A DNA stretch of 64,000 nt, from assembly GCA_024516035.1 (NCBI GenBank), contig CM044960.1, positions 16,339,880 through 16,403,879 of the forward strand. The letters run 5' to 3'. The notes under the pieces are model-generated. The model had not been told where the DNA came from and did not search any database. It was given only the letters and a program-made list of their open reading frames with translations. The position numbers and the translations under genes are program-made. Of this stretch, positions 55,901-64,000 are shown one piece after another; the stretch's first letter is position 1; each line of letters opens with the position of its first letter. This DNA is from Bactericera cockerelli. Taxonomy: Eukaryota; Arthropoda; Insecta; Hemiptera; Triozidae.

Positions 55901-57353
55901 GCCACAACGGAGCCCCGGAATTATACAATGAAATTTAAATTTTATGAATATGGAATACGATTCTAAAAAAATCACCACATTTTACTTCCGAGAAATTTCT
56001 AATATTAGAAGTGGGAAGTATTGTGTTTTGTTTTAAAAAGAGTACCTACCTGTAATCTCAATACACTTCTCAATAACCAGAATTATTACCTGTAAATAAT
56101 ATCCTCGGCATGCTTCATATTCTTGAAGTAGTCATGCGCATTAGAGTTTTTCACTACGGTGTAGTTAATGCGGGCCTGGCGCGCTAACTGCTCCAAGGAC
56201 TGCACGGGAGACTGTCCAAAGTAATAATAATAGGGTATCATGCATGGTGACGGAAAGGTAGACAATTGTTTACGATGTGGCTGTTATGTCAAATTGTTTC
56301 AACTTGTTTTATCAAAGAAATTTATTTTATATACAATGGAGGCAACCAGGACTTACCTATTTATATATACCTACATTTAGAAAATTTGTATAATTATGTA
56401 TTCACTTAGCCCAGGGTATGATAATAATTATTATTTATATTATGACGCAGGTAGATAAGACATTTAAAAAATATACTAAACCGTGGGTATGATAATTATT
56501 TATAAATTACTATTTTTATATTGCATTGCTATAATTAATTTAAAAGTTTAATATTTTAACCATGCTTCCTTATATTAACATAATTCAAAAACATTATATT
56601 TTTGTTGCGCCTTGCATAACTACACTTGTACGGCGTTCATAAGATTTAAGAGCTCTAGGTTTACCACAATTTATATTATTACTTAAAAAATCTTGCGGTC
56701 TAAAGTTAAGTCAACTATTTTTATGGACTAGTTGGAGCTTCACAGGTGAAGCCCCAATTATCACACCGAATTCTATTAGTTTTATTGTGACCAGTTGATT
56801 TTATTTGGTTTTAAAGTCCTGATTTTAAGAGAGTCAACACGGAGGTTTTACCATGAATTCACAGGGAATCGTACCAGCTACCCACATTAACCTCACCAAG
56901 CCTGAGTACGGACGGAAATGCTACCCATCCCAGCTTGGGTAGCATTTTAAATCCAATCCTTTGGGAAATGTTTTTTATTGTTGTAAAATAAAATTAATTT
57001 TTTTCGTATTATTATTATTATTATTATTATTATTTTTAACGTAGCACCGTTCGTTTGTGTTTTAATCTTGATATTATGTAGCTTCTGCAGAACATTGATG
57101 CACATGTATTTTATATAATACATACATAATACCTACCCTCTACTCGCATATTGTGAAGGAAAAGCTCACCTGCATCCTCTCCACTGTGAGGAACGCCGCT
57201 AGGTTAGCTGTGAACGTCGCCAGCATGAGGACCACAAACAACCAATAGGCGGCGACCAGTGTGCGCCCACTCAACGCTTTGGGCGCCTCGCCTCCCCCTT
57301 GAGGGGTGAAAGATGTTAATGCGAACCATATACTCTCTTTGAGAGTGAACTTT
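48739..57353 (-). CDS. Ir8a: ionotropic receptor co-receptor Ir8a, C-terminal six exons (5' part outside window)
   Basis: Six exons on the minus strand (57170-57353, 56090-56211, 52738-52885, 51308-51477, 49486-49607, 48739-49169) join in frame with GT/AG sites and give about 392 C-terminal residues. In order they encode the pore loop with FTPQGGGEAPKALSGR, the membrane helix TFTANLAAFLTVERMQ, the S2 ligand-binding lobe (SPVQSLEQLARQARINYTVV, then VWDYPVKEQYG, then ALIHDSAEIKYEVSHNCNLT), the motif EGITLESLGGVFIATL that opens the last membrane helix, and a basic cytoplasmic tail of about 110 residues. Known for the family: Ir8a is a co-receptor pairing with tuning IRs in olfactory cilia, mainly for acids. 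TVERMQ and the S2 sequence fit Ir8a better than Ir25a. The amino-terminal domain, S1 and the first membrane helix are not in the window. The gene is convergent with tsl. Confidence 0.87.
49486..49607 (-). CDS. Ir8a: Ir8a exon: end of S2, entry to last membrane helix
   Basis: The acceptor CTGCCTTCCAG precedes TATTTTAG, and the exon ends GAGTCTGG before GTGAGA. It encodes ILDLQSDRYFEFLDYKYWNS, then an acidic linker ending EGITLESL, directly before the helix in the next exon. Confidence 0.88.
49699..49977 (+). repeat. 5S rRNA-derived SINE, full-length copy in Ir8a intron
   Basis: Identical by eye to the 7810 copy, with a longer poly(A) run. The target-site duplication AACAAATAGAGCA lies at 49686-49698 and 49981-49993. 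It landed exactly at the 5' end of the tRNA-headed SINE that starts at 49994. Confidence 0.93.
49994..50351 (+). repeat. tRNA-type SINE with a different 3' tail
   Basis: Full tRNA-like head (GCCTCCGTGGCGTAATGGTT for box A, GAGTTCAACTCCCGG for box B) and the shared central domain. After AAATCAAATAGAATC the tail differs from the 849 and 39370 copies: it runs GGAAGGGCATCCAGCCGTAA and ends in (AAG)n. Confidence 0.87.
50449..50605 (-). repeat. 5S-type SINE 3' half, degraded
   Basis: Minus-strand remnant reading TTTCACATCGCTTTCAACTC, then ATCATATCACGACGG on plus. It matches the 3' half of the intact copies. Confidence 0.6.
51047..51115 (+). repeat. LINE-3'-UTR-like repeat fragment
   Basis: GGTTGGGTGGAAGAGATTGC, then CCCGCCCTTTAGTTAGGACA. 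Same fragment as at 61778-61846. Confidence 0.58.
51308..51477 (-). CDS. Ir8a: Ir8a exon: S2 lobe, ligand-site region
   Basis: The acceptor TTTGTCAG precedes GTTATGGAG, and the exon ends CTCCGT before GTAAGT. It encodes ESELGEFALIHDSAEIKYEV, then NCNLTEVGELFAEQPYSIAV and QQGS. These last motifs are hallmarks of IR and iGluR S2 domains. Confidence 0.9.
51593..51742 (-). repeat. LINE-3'-UTR-like repeat, truncated at a MITE
   Basis: Matches 15615-15830 (TATAAATGGACATTATGTAC on plus), stopping where the TAAGGGCGG MITE begins. Confidence 0.58.
51743..51877. mobile_element. MITE with TAAGGGCGGAATTAA ends, copy in Ir8a intron
   Basis: About 135 bases, ends TAAGGGCGGAATTAACAGAC and GTCTATTAATTCCGCCCTTA, nearly perfect inverted repeats. 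It interrupts or abuts a LINE-3'-UTR-like repeat (51593-51742). Confidence 0.82.
52455..52550 (+). repeat. 3' tail of the AATAGCTCAGTGG SINE family
   Basis: ACAACACAGACCACAATCGT, then GACTACGAAATAAAAAAGGC and TGTGAAACACTCATC, matching the 3' end of the 25674 copy. Confidence 0.65.
52584..52655 (+). repeat. tRNA-derived SINE head (ACCGACCTCAGTAGC family)
   Basis: Only the head remains: CTCAGTAGCTTGATCGATAA, then GGTTCAAGTCCCGC. It abuts the donor side of the Ir8a exon at 52738. Confidence 0.75.
52738..52885 (-). CDS. Ir8a: Ir8a exon: S2 lobe continuation
   Basis: The acceptor CCCTCTAG precedes AGTTTGG, and the exon ends GACAAG before GTAAG. It encodes VWKEITLNASLDQKQYRVWD, then YPVKEQYGRILEAIEKTGPV and QDAKAGFDK. 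The split arginine codon joins cleanly to the previous exon. Confidence 0.9.
54094..54165 (+). repeat. tRNA-derived SINE head, diverged (ACCGACC family)
   Basis: ACCGACCAGGTAGCTCC, then GACTTGTAATCTGGAGGTCA and CTGGTTCGTGTC. Confidence 0.6.
54337..54450. repeat. minisatellite, 38-bp unit, Ir8a intron
   Basis: About 2.7 copies of GACTATAAACAGGGAGTAGA, then CCAGCAGTCTGGCTAG. A related, more diverged stretch lies at 31936-32014 in tsl intron 1. Confidence 0.8.
54727..55425 (-). repeat. same interspersed repeat, copy 4 (Ir8a intron)
   Basis: In the intron between the Ir8a exons at 56090 and 52885. Same orientation as 6364-7108, with matching segments throughout and the GTCC/GTCT simple repeat at about 54845-54880. 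Confidence 0.78.
55981..56022. repeat. isolated short palindrome, Ir8a intron
   Basis: TTTACTTCCGAGAAATTTCT, then AATATTAGAAGTGGGAAGTA. Stands about 70 bases downstream of the donor of the Ir8a exon ending at 56090. Confidence 0.7.
56090..56211 (-). CDS. Ir8a: Ir8a exon: start of S2 ligand-binding lobe
   Basis: The acceptor ACTTTGGACAG precedes TCTCCCGTG, and the exon ends TTTACAG before GTAATA. It encodes SPVQSLEQLARQARINYTVV, then KNSNAHDYFKNMKHAEDIIY. It contains no initiator methionine and was found from frame continuity and splice sites. Confidence 0.88.
56815..56930 (-). repeat. tRNA-type SINE central-domain remnant
   Basis: On plus it reads GGGAATCGTACCAGCTACCC, then ACATTAACCTCACC, the reverse complement of the central domain. 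In the Ir8a intron between the exons at 57170 and 56211. Confidence 0.65.
57170..57353 (-). CDS. Ir8a: Ir8a exon: pore loop and second membrane helix
   Basis: The acceptor TTTTTTCACAG precedes AAAGTTCACT, and the exon ends ATGCAG before GTGAGC. It encodes KFTLKESIWFALTSFTPQGG, then the TANLAAFLTVERMQ helix typical of ionotropic glutamate receptor-like channels. It is the most upstream Ir8a exon I can find in the window. Confidence 0.9.
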
Positions 57354-57375
57354 CTGTGAAAAAACAATGAACTCC

Positions 57376-58930
57376 CTTTGTAAAAAAAAAAAAAAATGAA
57401 AATATGTATATGTAGTTTAAAAATTCGAAATTATTCTGCACATTTTTTACCCTTGCCTTAGAACATACCTAGGGGGCGTCCAAAGTTAACTTAAAATAAG
57501 GATTTTATTTTATTTTTTAAAGCTGTGTACGTACTATTTTTGCTGTGTTGGATATTCTAGTTTTTTTTACCAGAGAGGAGGCAAAATCTTATTCAACCCA
57601 AGACAAAGTGTGGAGTTCCGGTACATCGGTATACCGTACTCACTAAAATCCTCCTCTATCCACCACCATCAAACGAGTGCGCCCGGAACAGTATATAACA
57701 TTACTTTAGGTTTTCAGTGTGAAGTCAAATATGGTAACAAGGTTAAAGCTTTCATACATTGAAAATTAGATAGATGATGACAATGTTCTGTTCCTTTTTT
57801 TTAATAAAAAATATATAATTAAAAAAAAAAAAAAAAAATGAAACTAATGAAAGATATTATTTGAAATGAAATTTTTTGAACTAATGAAAGTCTCAGTATG
57901 CAAGCTCGTATAAATACCTACAGTAATAATATTCTCTTTCATGTACAGACTGACTTCAACTAATGTAGCGTGATTGACCCCATAAATGGGACAGGACTCG
58001 TAACCTGGAGTTCGGTAGTTCGAGTTCCAAGAATAGTGAGTTTGAGTGATAGTGACGACGCGACGCGACGCCTTGACGTCACTATTATGATAGACTCTTC
58101 TAAACAAAATGACAAAACCAAAAAGCAGACAGACCTACCATTTTGCAAGAGAAGAAAGAACATGATAAGGTACTTATATTATTATTAAAAACATAAGAGG
58201 GATGGAATTGTTTAGCAAAATTCAAATCAATTTGGCACAGGCAAGAGAATTTCTGTTTTGCTGGTAATGAACAGTAAAAAACAATTGCTCTGCAGCAATA
58301 TTTTGAATCATACTATTGGCAAGTTTATTTAATTTAACTTTCAATGGTTCTTTTATTATTATGATCATTACTACCTAACAACTCCTTATTTTACTGCCTA
58401 TATTTGATTTCTTTTTTCCCTTAAAAAATAAATAAAGTCTAATAAAAATAGAGAGAGAGAGGAAGAGAGAGTGGTGGGGAGAGAGGGAGAGAGGAGGAAA
58501 TTAATTTTGAAATGGAACAGGGAATCTTGGCACGTGAGACAAAATGCTCTTATCGTCCCTAGCTCATTCTACTTTAAAATTTGTAGCTCACTCTACTTAC
58601 TACCAACAGAAAATTATTGTAATTTATTCACTGGCAGGAAGCACCACAGCCGCGTGTGTCTATTGTTAAAAGTACCTAATTTAATTTTTTTTATATAATT
58701 ATTGAAACTCAATACATACTCGACAGGAAAAAAACCCACGAGCTCATTCAAATATACATAAAATTTCAATAATAAATATTTTTTAATAAAATTTAACTCT
58801 ATAACAGACTGTCAAGGTTTACTTTATATAAAAAATAAAATACCCCCGTTTTAGGTGACCTAAATATTTAAAGGCACGTTACAAAATGTTACAATAATGA
58901 ACTTTTCAATTTGAATGACCCAGGCCAGGA
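57376..58930. other. Ir8a upstream intron, no exon found
   Basis: A-runs (57816-57838), a (GA)n tract at 58450-58500 and a degraded SINE. No sequence resembling the Ir8a first membrane helix or S1 lobe was found here or further right. Confidence 0.45.
57962..58095 (+). repeat. tRNA-derived SINE, degraded (ACCGACC family)
   Basis: GGACTCGTAACCTGGAGTTC, GGTAGTTCGAGTTCC and a tail with GTGATAGTGACG and CTTGACGTCACTATTATGAT. The head is heavily altered. Confidence 0.55.
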
Positions 58931-58988
58931 TCCTATTGAGTGCAACATTTTGTCTCGCAGCGTGAGAAACGTTTAGCAACGTATTATA

Positions 58989-61532
58989 CAGGGTGGACCA
59001 AAAAAACGTTTACACCCGTTAATGGTAGATTACTGACGACATTTCCAGCCCGGATCTGCAATCCGTTTTTTCGGATTCGCCTTTTTAACTGCACAAAATG
59101 ATTTTTTGCAACTTTCTGAAAAAGTCCGACTTTGGCTTATTCTTCAGGTCGGAACTTTTTTCCTGTTAAAGATGAGTTGATTCTGAACAATTCTGCAGAA
59201 AGCCAACAAAATTTCGATGTTTCTAGCTACACTACTTTGTTTTTTACGGTTTGGTTTCGCATCTTTTTTGACACCTGAATAGAAAAAATATTCTCATGTA
59301 AGTTTTTTACACTTTGAAACACTCAAGATTTGCCCGATCAAATTTTGGCACAGACACGGGCAAGTTTGATAAAAGTTGGCGGCTAGCCCAAGGATGCTAA
59401 AAAATAATTTTACGATTTTTTATCACGTGATCTTCTGGGAAAACGAACCAGGTAAGTCTCAAAAAATGATGTTCAAAATCTTAAAAGTGTTGACCGTGTA
59501 GGGTCGTCTTGTACTCAAAGAGTAATTAGCTATTATTTATGTCTGATAATTATTTTCCTTGGAATTAATTAAAGGCCAGTCAAATGAATGATTGTTTGTT
59601 TCTCGATGATAGTTTTCAAGCATATTTTTCTGCATTCTATGAAATATTATCTTTAAACTTCTTGAGTTTTTTTAGTAGGTACAAGTTACATAATTATTCG
59701 GATATGCATTTAGCATATGGAGCTGCCAACAGGAACATTTGGGATCACGTGAAAAACATTGTTTACGAAATACCAGTGGAGACGCAAGAGTAGCAGAATC
59801 TGGTAGCAAGAATCCTGTGGCATTCGATGACCTGACAAAAAAACCTGGAATCCTCCGCAACATTCGACGGAACATGATGAAGAGGTTCAACCTTTGTATC
59901 CAGGAAGGTGGACGCCACTTCCAACAGTTCCTCTGAGGGAATTGAGAAGGGAGAGAGAGAGAGTGAGAGAGAAAGAGTGAGAGAGAGAGTAAGAGAGAGA
60001 GAGAGTGAGAGTAGAGAGAGAGTGAGAGAGAGAGAGTGAGAGAGAGAGAGTGAGAGAGAGAGAGACAGAGAGCGAAAGAGAGAGGCAAGAAGGTAGAAGG
60101 AAAGTTCTGAGTTACAACTAAGGTACATTGGTTTAAAAAAATTGTGTGAGGAGAATCCATAGTGTCTCCTATGGCTAAATAAAAAATGGCAACAGTCTTT
60201 TTTATTTTGTAGTCATGAATTTTTTGCTGGCTCTGGCGTTCGGACCGGGGTGGGATCTTCCGCATGGCAAGTGACTAGCTTACCACTGAGCTAATCGTGC
60301 GCTTTCGTTTCTCATTGAACATACTAACACAAAATGTTTTTTTTTAATACCTTTTTGTTTATATCAAAATAAAATTGTATAAAATATAATAAAGACTGCA
60401 AAAGTTTATTAATTTTACAAAATATTATCTTGTTTTTTTTCAAGATTTCTATTAAGAGTTGGCAATCGGTAAGTATTTGTTTTTTAATTAGTATTGTTTA
60501 TGATAGAAGAAGCTACCTACATATTTACCTGGCTGCATTTCATAAACTCTATTTTCGTTAGGAAAATTCGCTAGTTTTTTTTTTCTCTCCCAGCTAGGGA
60601 AGCATAAGAAAAACCATCCTTACATTATCAAGGCAGTCTCTCAGGGGCTTACATGAATAATAATTATGTGTATTGTGATACCAATAGTATCTGATATAAC
60701 TCAATTTACAGATTGTATTACCCCCAAAAAAACCATAAGTTGTTGGTGTTACAACAGGTCAGATACAGGTATGAATAAAATATTCCATCAGATTTTTTTG
60801 ATAATTAAAATAATATTGACTGCCCAGAATTGAACCTCGGTCATGCGACTAACACTCATAGCACTACCACATCTAGCTAACACCACTGACAAACTGAAAA
60901 GCACGAAAATCATCATTTGAATTTTCCTAAACTGGCTGATGAAGGCATGTGAGACCGCGGTATTCAAAAGAAGCAATGTAAACAATTTTTGTAAACAATA
61001 CAAGACGCCCTTACACAGTCTACAACTAGAAAACTCTTAGGATTTTTGAAGAGTTTTTGGCAAACATCTAATAATTTTTCCCAGAAGATCACGTGATAAA
61101 AAATCGTAAAATTATTTTTTAGCATCCTCGGGGCGGCCGCCAACTTTTATCAAACTTGCCCATGTCTGTGCCAAAATTTGTTCGGACAAATGTCGAGTGT
61201 TTTATTTAGTAAAATAGTTTTTTCGTGTGTTTTTTTTTTGTTCAGGTGTAAAAAAATATCACAAACCAAACCGTAAAAAACAAAGTAGTGTAATTGGAAA
61301 CATCGAAATTTTGTTGGCTTTCTGCAGCATTGTTCAGAATTAACTCATCTTAAACAGGAAAAAAGTTCTGACCTGAAGTATAAGCCAAAGTCGGACTTTT
61401 TCGAAAAGTTGCAAAAAATCACTTTGTGCAGTTACGAAGGCGAAGCCGAAAAAACGGATTGCAGATCCGGGCTGGAAATGTCGTCAGTAATCTACCATTA
61501 ACGGGTGTAAACGTTTTTTTTGGTCCACCCTG
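58989..61532 (+). mobile_element. TIR transposon copy 1, non-autonomous, long inverted repeats
   Basis: Begins CAGGGTGGACCAAAAAAACG and ends with its reverse complement. The terminal inverted repeats are about 450 bases (58989-59440 against 61080-61532). Flanks are TATA on both sides, consistent with TA-targeting Tc1/mariner-like insertion. No transposase frame is present. The interior holds a GA-rich microsatellite (59951-60085) and a tRNA-derived SINE on the minus strand (about 60185-60305). Confidence 0.75.
59951..60085. repeat. (GA)n microsatellite inside TIR element copy 1
   Basis: GAGAGAGAGTGAGAGAGA-type run. Any reading frame across it is a low-complexity artefact. Confidence 0.9.
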
Positions 61533-61846
61533 TATATCTGTCGTTACAATCAAATGAGACCGAATCTCACTGACTGAAACAATCCATCGCAACGCTTTGC
61601 AACACTAAACTTAACATTAACACACAAAATTCAGCACAAGGTTTCGAAACAAAAGTTGCTCTCAGTAAGATCCTGGCTTAACAGTAAACTATTAAAGTAA
61701 TAATAATAATAATATCGCCTTATTTATACTGCCCGACTAGGACTTATGAGTCCCATTATTCCAGCAGTGAGCTCAAGTATGGGTTGGGTGGAAGAGATGG
61801 CCAAATGCAATAACACCGCCCTTTAGTTAGGACATAATTATGTATA
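61533..61846. repeat. spacer between the two inverted TIR elements
   Basis: Holds 61690-61770, a minus-strand SINE tail (ATCGCCTTATTTATACTGCC), and 61778-61846, a LINE-3'-UTR-like fragment. 61640-61675 matches 58925-58955 in reverse complement (AGGATC, then TGAG and GCAAC), suggesting an older inverted repeat outside copy 1. Confidence 0.6.
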
Positions 61847-64000
61847 CAGGGTGGACCAAAAAAACGTTTACACCCGTTAATGGTAGATTACTGACGACAT
61901 TTCCAGGCCGGATCTGGAATCCGTTTTTTCGGATTCGCCTTCGTAACTGCACAAAGTGATTTTTTGTAACTTTCCAAAAAAGTCCGACTTTGGCTTATTC
62001 TTCGGGTCAGTGCTTTGTTTCTGTTTAAGATGAGTTGATTCTGAACAGTTCTGCAGAAAGCCAACAAAATTTCGATGTTTTAAGCTACACTATTTTGTTT
62101 TTTACGGTTTGGTTTGTCATATTTTTTCACACCTGAACAGAAAAAAAACACACGAAAAAACTTTTTTACTAAATAAAACACTCGACATTTGTCCGAACAA
62201 ATTTTGGCACAGACACGGGCAAGTTTGATAAAAGTTGGCGGCCGCCTCGAGGATGCTAAAAAATAATTTTACGATTTTTTATCACGTGATCTTCTGGGAA
62301 AAATTATTAGATGTTTGCCAAAAACTCTTCAAAATTCCTAAGAGTTTTCTAGCTGTAGACTGTGTAAGGGCGTCTTGTATTGTTTACAAAATTTGTTTAC
62401 ATTGCTGTTTTTGAATACCGCGGTCTTACGTGTAATCATCAGCCAGTTTAGGAAAATTCAAATGATAGTTTTCGTGCTTTTCAGATTGTCAGTGGTGTTA
62501 GCTAGATGTGCTAGTGCTAAGAGTAATAGTCGCATGACCGATGTTCAATTTTCGGCGATCAATATTTTTTTAATAATAAAAAAAAATCTGATGGAATATT
62601 TTATTCATACCTGTATCTGACTTGTTGTAACACCAACAACTTATGGTTTTTTTGGAGGTAATACCATATGTAAATTGAGTTATATCAGATACTATTGGTA
62701 TCACAATTCACATAATTATTATTCATGTAAGACCCTGAGAGACTGCCTTGATAATGGATGGTTTTTCTTATGCTTCCCTAAGAGAGAAAATAAACTGGTG
62801 AATTTTCCTAACGAAAGTAGAGGTCATAAAATAATGCCAGGTAAATATGTAGGTATGTTCTTCTATCATAAACAATACTAATTAAATAACAAATATTTAC
62901 CGACTGCCAACTTCTAATAGAAATCCTGAAAAAAAAACAAGATAATATTTTGTAAAATGAATAAAATGAATGGTTGGGTGGAAGAGCTCACTTCAATCAG
63001 TGAGAATCCTGCCATAAAAAAAGAAAGCCTATAAAAAAAAAAAAAAAAAAATATTATGTTTTATACTATTTGGGTATAATCAAAAAGGTATTAAAAATAA
63101 ACATTTTGTCTGAGTATGTTCAATGAGAAACGATTAGAAGTGCACGATTAGCTCAGTGGTAAGCTAGTCACTTGCCATGCGGAAGATCCCACCCGGGTCT
63201 GAACGCCAGAGACAGCAAATCATGTTCCGTCTAATGTTGCGGAAGATTTCAGGTTTTTCTGTCAGGTCATCAAATGCCAACAGGATTCTTGCTACCAGAT
63301 TCTGCTACTCTTGCGTCTCCACTGGTATTTCGTAAACTATGTTTTTCACGTGATCCCAAATGTTCCTGTTGGCAGCTCCATATTCTGCCAAATGCAAATC
63401 TGCCATTTCAGCATCCGAATAATAATTATTATGTAACTTGTACTAAAAAAACTCAAGAAGTTTAAAAATCATCGAGAAACAAACAATCATTCATTTGACT
63501 GGCCTTTAATTAATTCCAAGGAAAATAATTATCAGACATAAATAGCTAATTACTCTTTGAGTATAAGACGACCCTACACGGTCAACACTTTTAAGATTTT
63601 GAACATCATTTTTTGAGACTTACCTGGTTCGTTTTCCCAGAAGATCACGTGATAAAAAATCGTAAAATAATTTTTTAGCATCCTTGGGGTGGCCGCCAAT
63701 TTTTATCAAACTTGCCCATGTCTGTGTCAAAATTTGCTCGGGAAAATCTTGAGTGTTTCAAAGTGTAAAAAACTTACATGAGAATTTTTTTTCTATTCAG
63801 GTGTCAAAAAAGATGCCAAACCTATACATCTAATACAACTTCTCACTTTTCTGTTTATACTGATATACTGATATACCAAATCGTAAAAAACAAAGTAGTG
63901 TAGCTAGAAACATCGAAATTTTGTTAGCTTTCTGCAGAAATGTTCAGAATCAACTCATCTTAAATAGGAAAAAAGTTCTGACCTGAAGAATAAGCCAAAG
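61847..64000 (-). mobile_element. TIR transposon copy 2, inverted relative to copy 1, cut by window end
   Basis: Starts with the same CAGGGTGGACC end after a TATA flank. Its interior runs in the opposite order to copy 1: 61847-62310 is TIR, 62310-63070 matches 60310-61080 in reverse complement, 63100-63230 carries the same tRNA-like segment, and 63240-64000 matches 58989-59900 in reverse complement. The far end lies beyond the window. It lacks the long GA microsatellite of copy 1. Confidence 0.75.

Noticed and set aside
48739..57353. Ir25a or a canonical ionotropic glutamate receptor
   Set aside because: TVERMQ, SPVQSLEQLARQARINYTVV and EGITLESLGGVF match my recollection of Ir8a better. A search including the missing N-terminus would settle it.
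59672..60265. 197- and 121-codon Ser/Leu-rich frames on the minus strand
   Set aside because: They run through the (GA)n microsatellite inside the TIR element; low-complexity artefacts.

Overview
This is insect nuclear DNA: spliced genes with GT/AG introns, AT-rich non-coding sequence and dense transposable elements. Two genes are recognisable. One is torso-like (tsl, + strand), complete in four coding exons and predicted at 353 residues. The other is the ionotropic chemosensory co-receptor Ir8a (- strand), with its last six coding exons present and its amino-terminal half beyond the right edge. Both families point to an insect. The repeat content and general texture suggest a hemipteran, but I cannot fix the order from sequence alone.

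Layout. 1-17.4 kb is gene-poor and holds SINEs, a MITE and an inverted pair of a ~0.75-0.9 kb repeat. 17.45-19.41 kb carries two exons of an unrecognised multi-pass membrane protein (- strand). 20.4-20.9 kb is a decayed LINE 3' end. 21-31 kb is mostly featureless apart from SINEs and a ~174 bp tandem duplication. 31.7-41.6 kb is tsl; its first intron contains a 4.5 kb CR1/L2-like LINE, and its other introns contain SINEs, a MITE and an 18-copy minisatellite. 43.4-48.0 kb is an intact, young Ty3/gypsy-type LTR retrotransposon lying between the convergent 3' ends of tsl and Ir8a. 48.7-57.35 kb is Ir8a. From 59.0 kb to the window end lie two copies of a terminal-inverted-repeat element in opposite orientation, forming a palindrome of at least 5 kb.

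The genes are not an operon or a known pathway unit. tsl encodes a secreted MACPF protein of terminal patterning and Ir8a a membrane co-receptor of acid-sensing neurons. They are simply tail-to-tail neighbours.

The most distinctive content is the repeat biology. A 5S rRNA-headed SINE is present as three full copies that read as identical, each with a target-site duplication. A second, tRNA-headed SINE shares its central domain and occurs with two unrelated 3' tails. No CRISPR, operon or prokaryotic system is present. Exon boundaries were assigned by eye from splice sites and reading-frame continuity.
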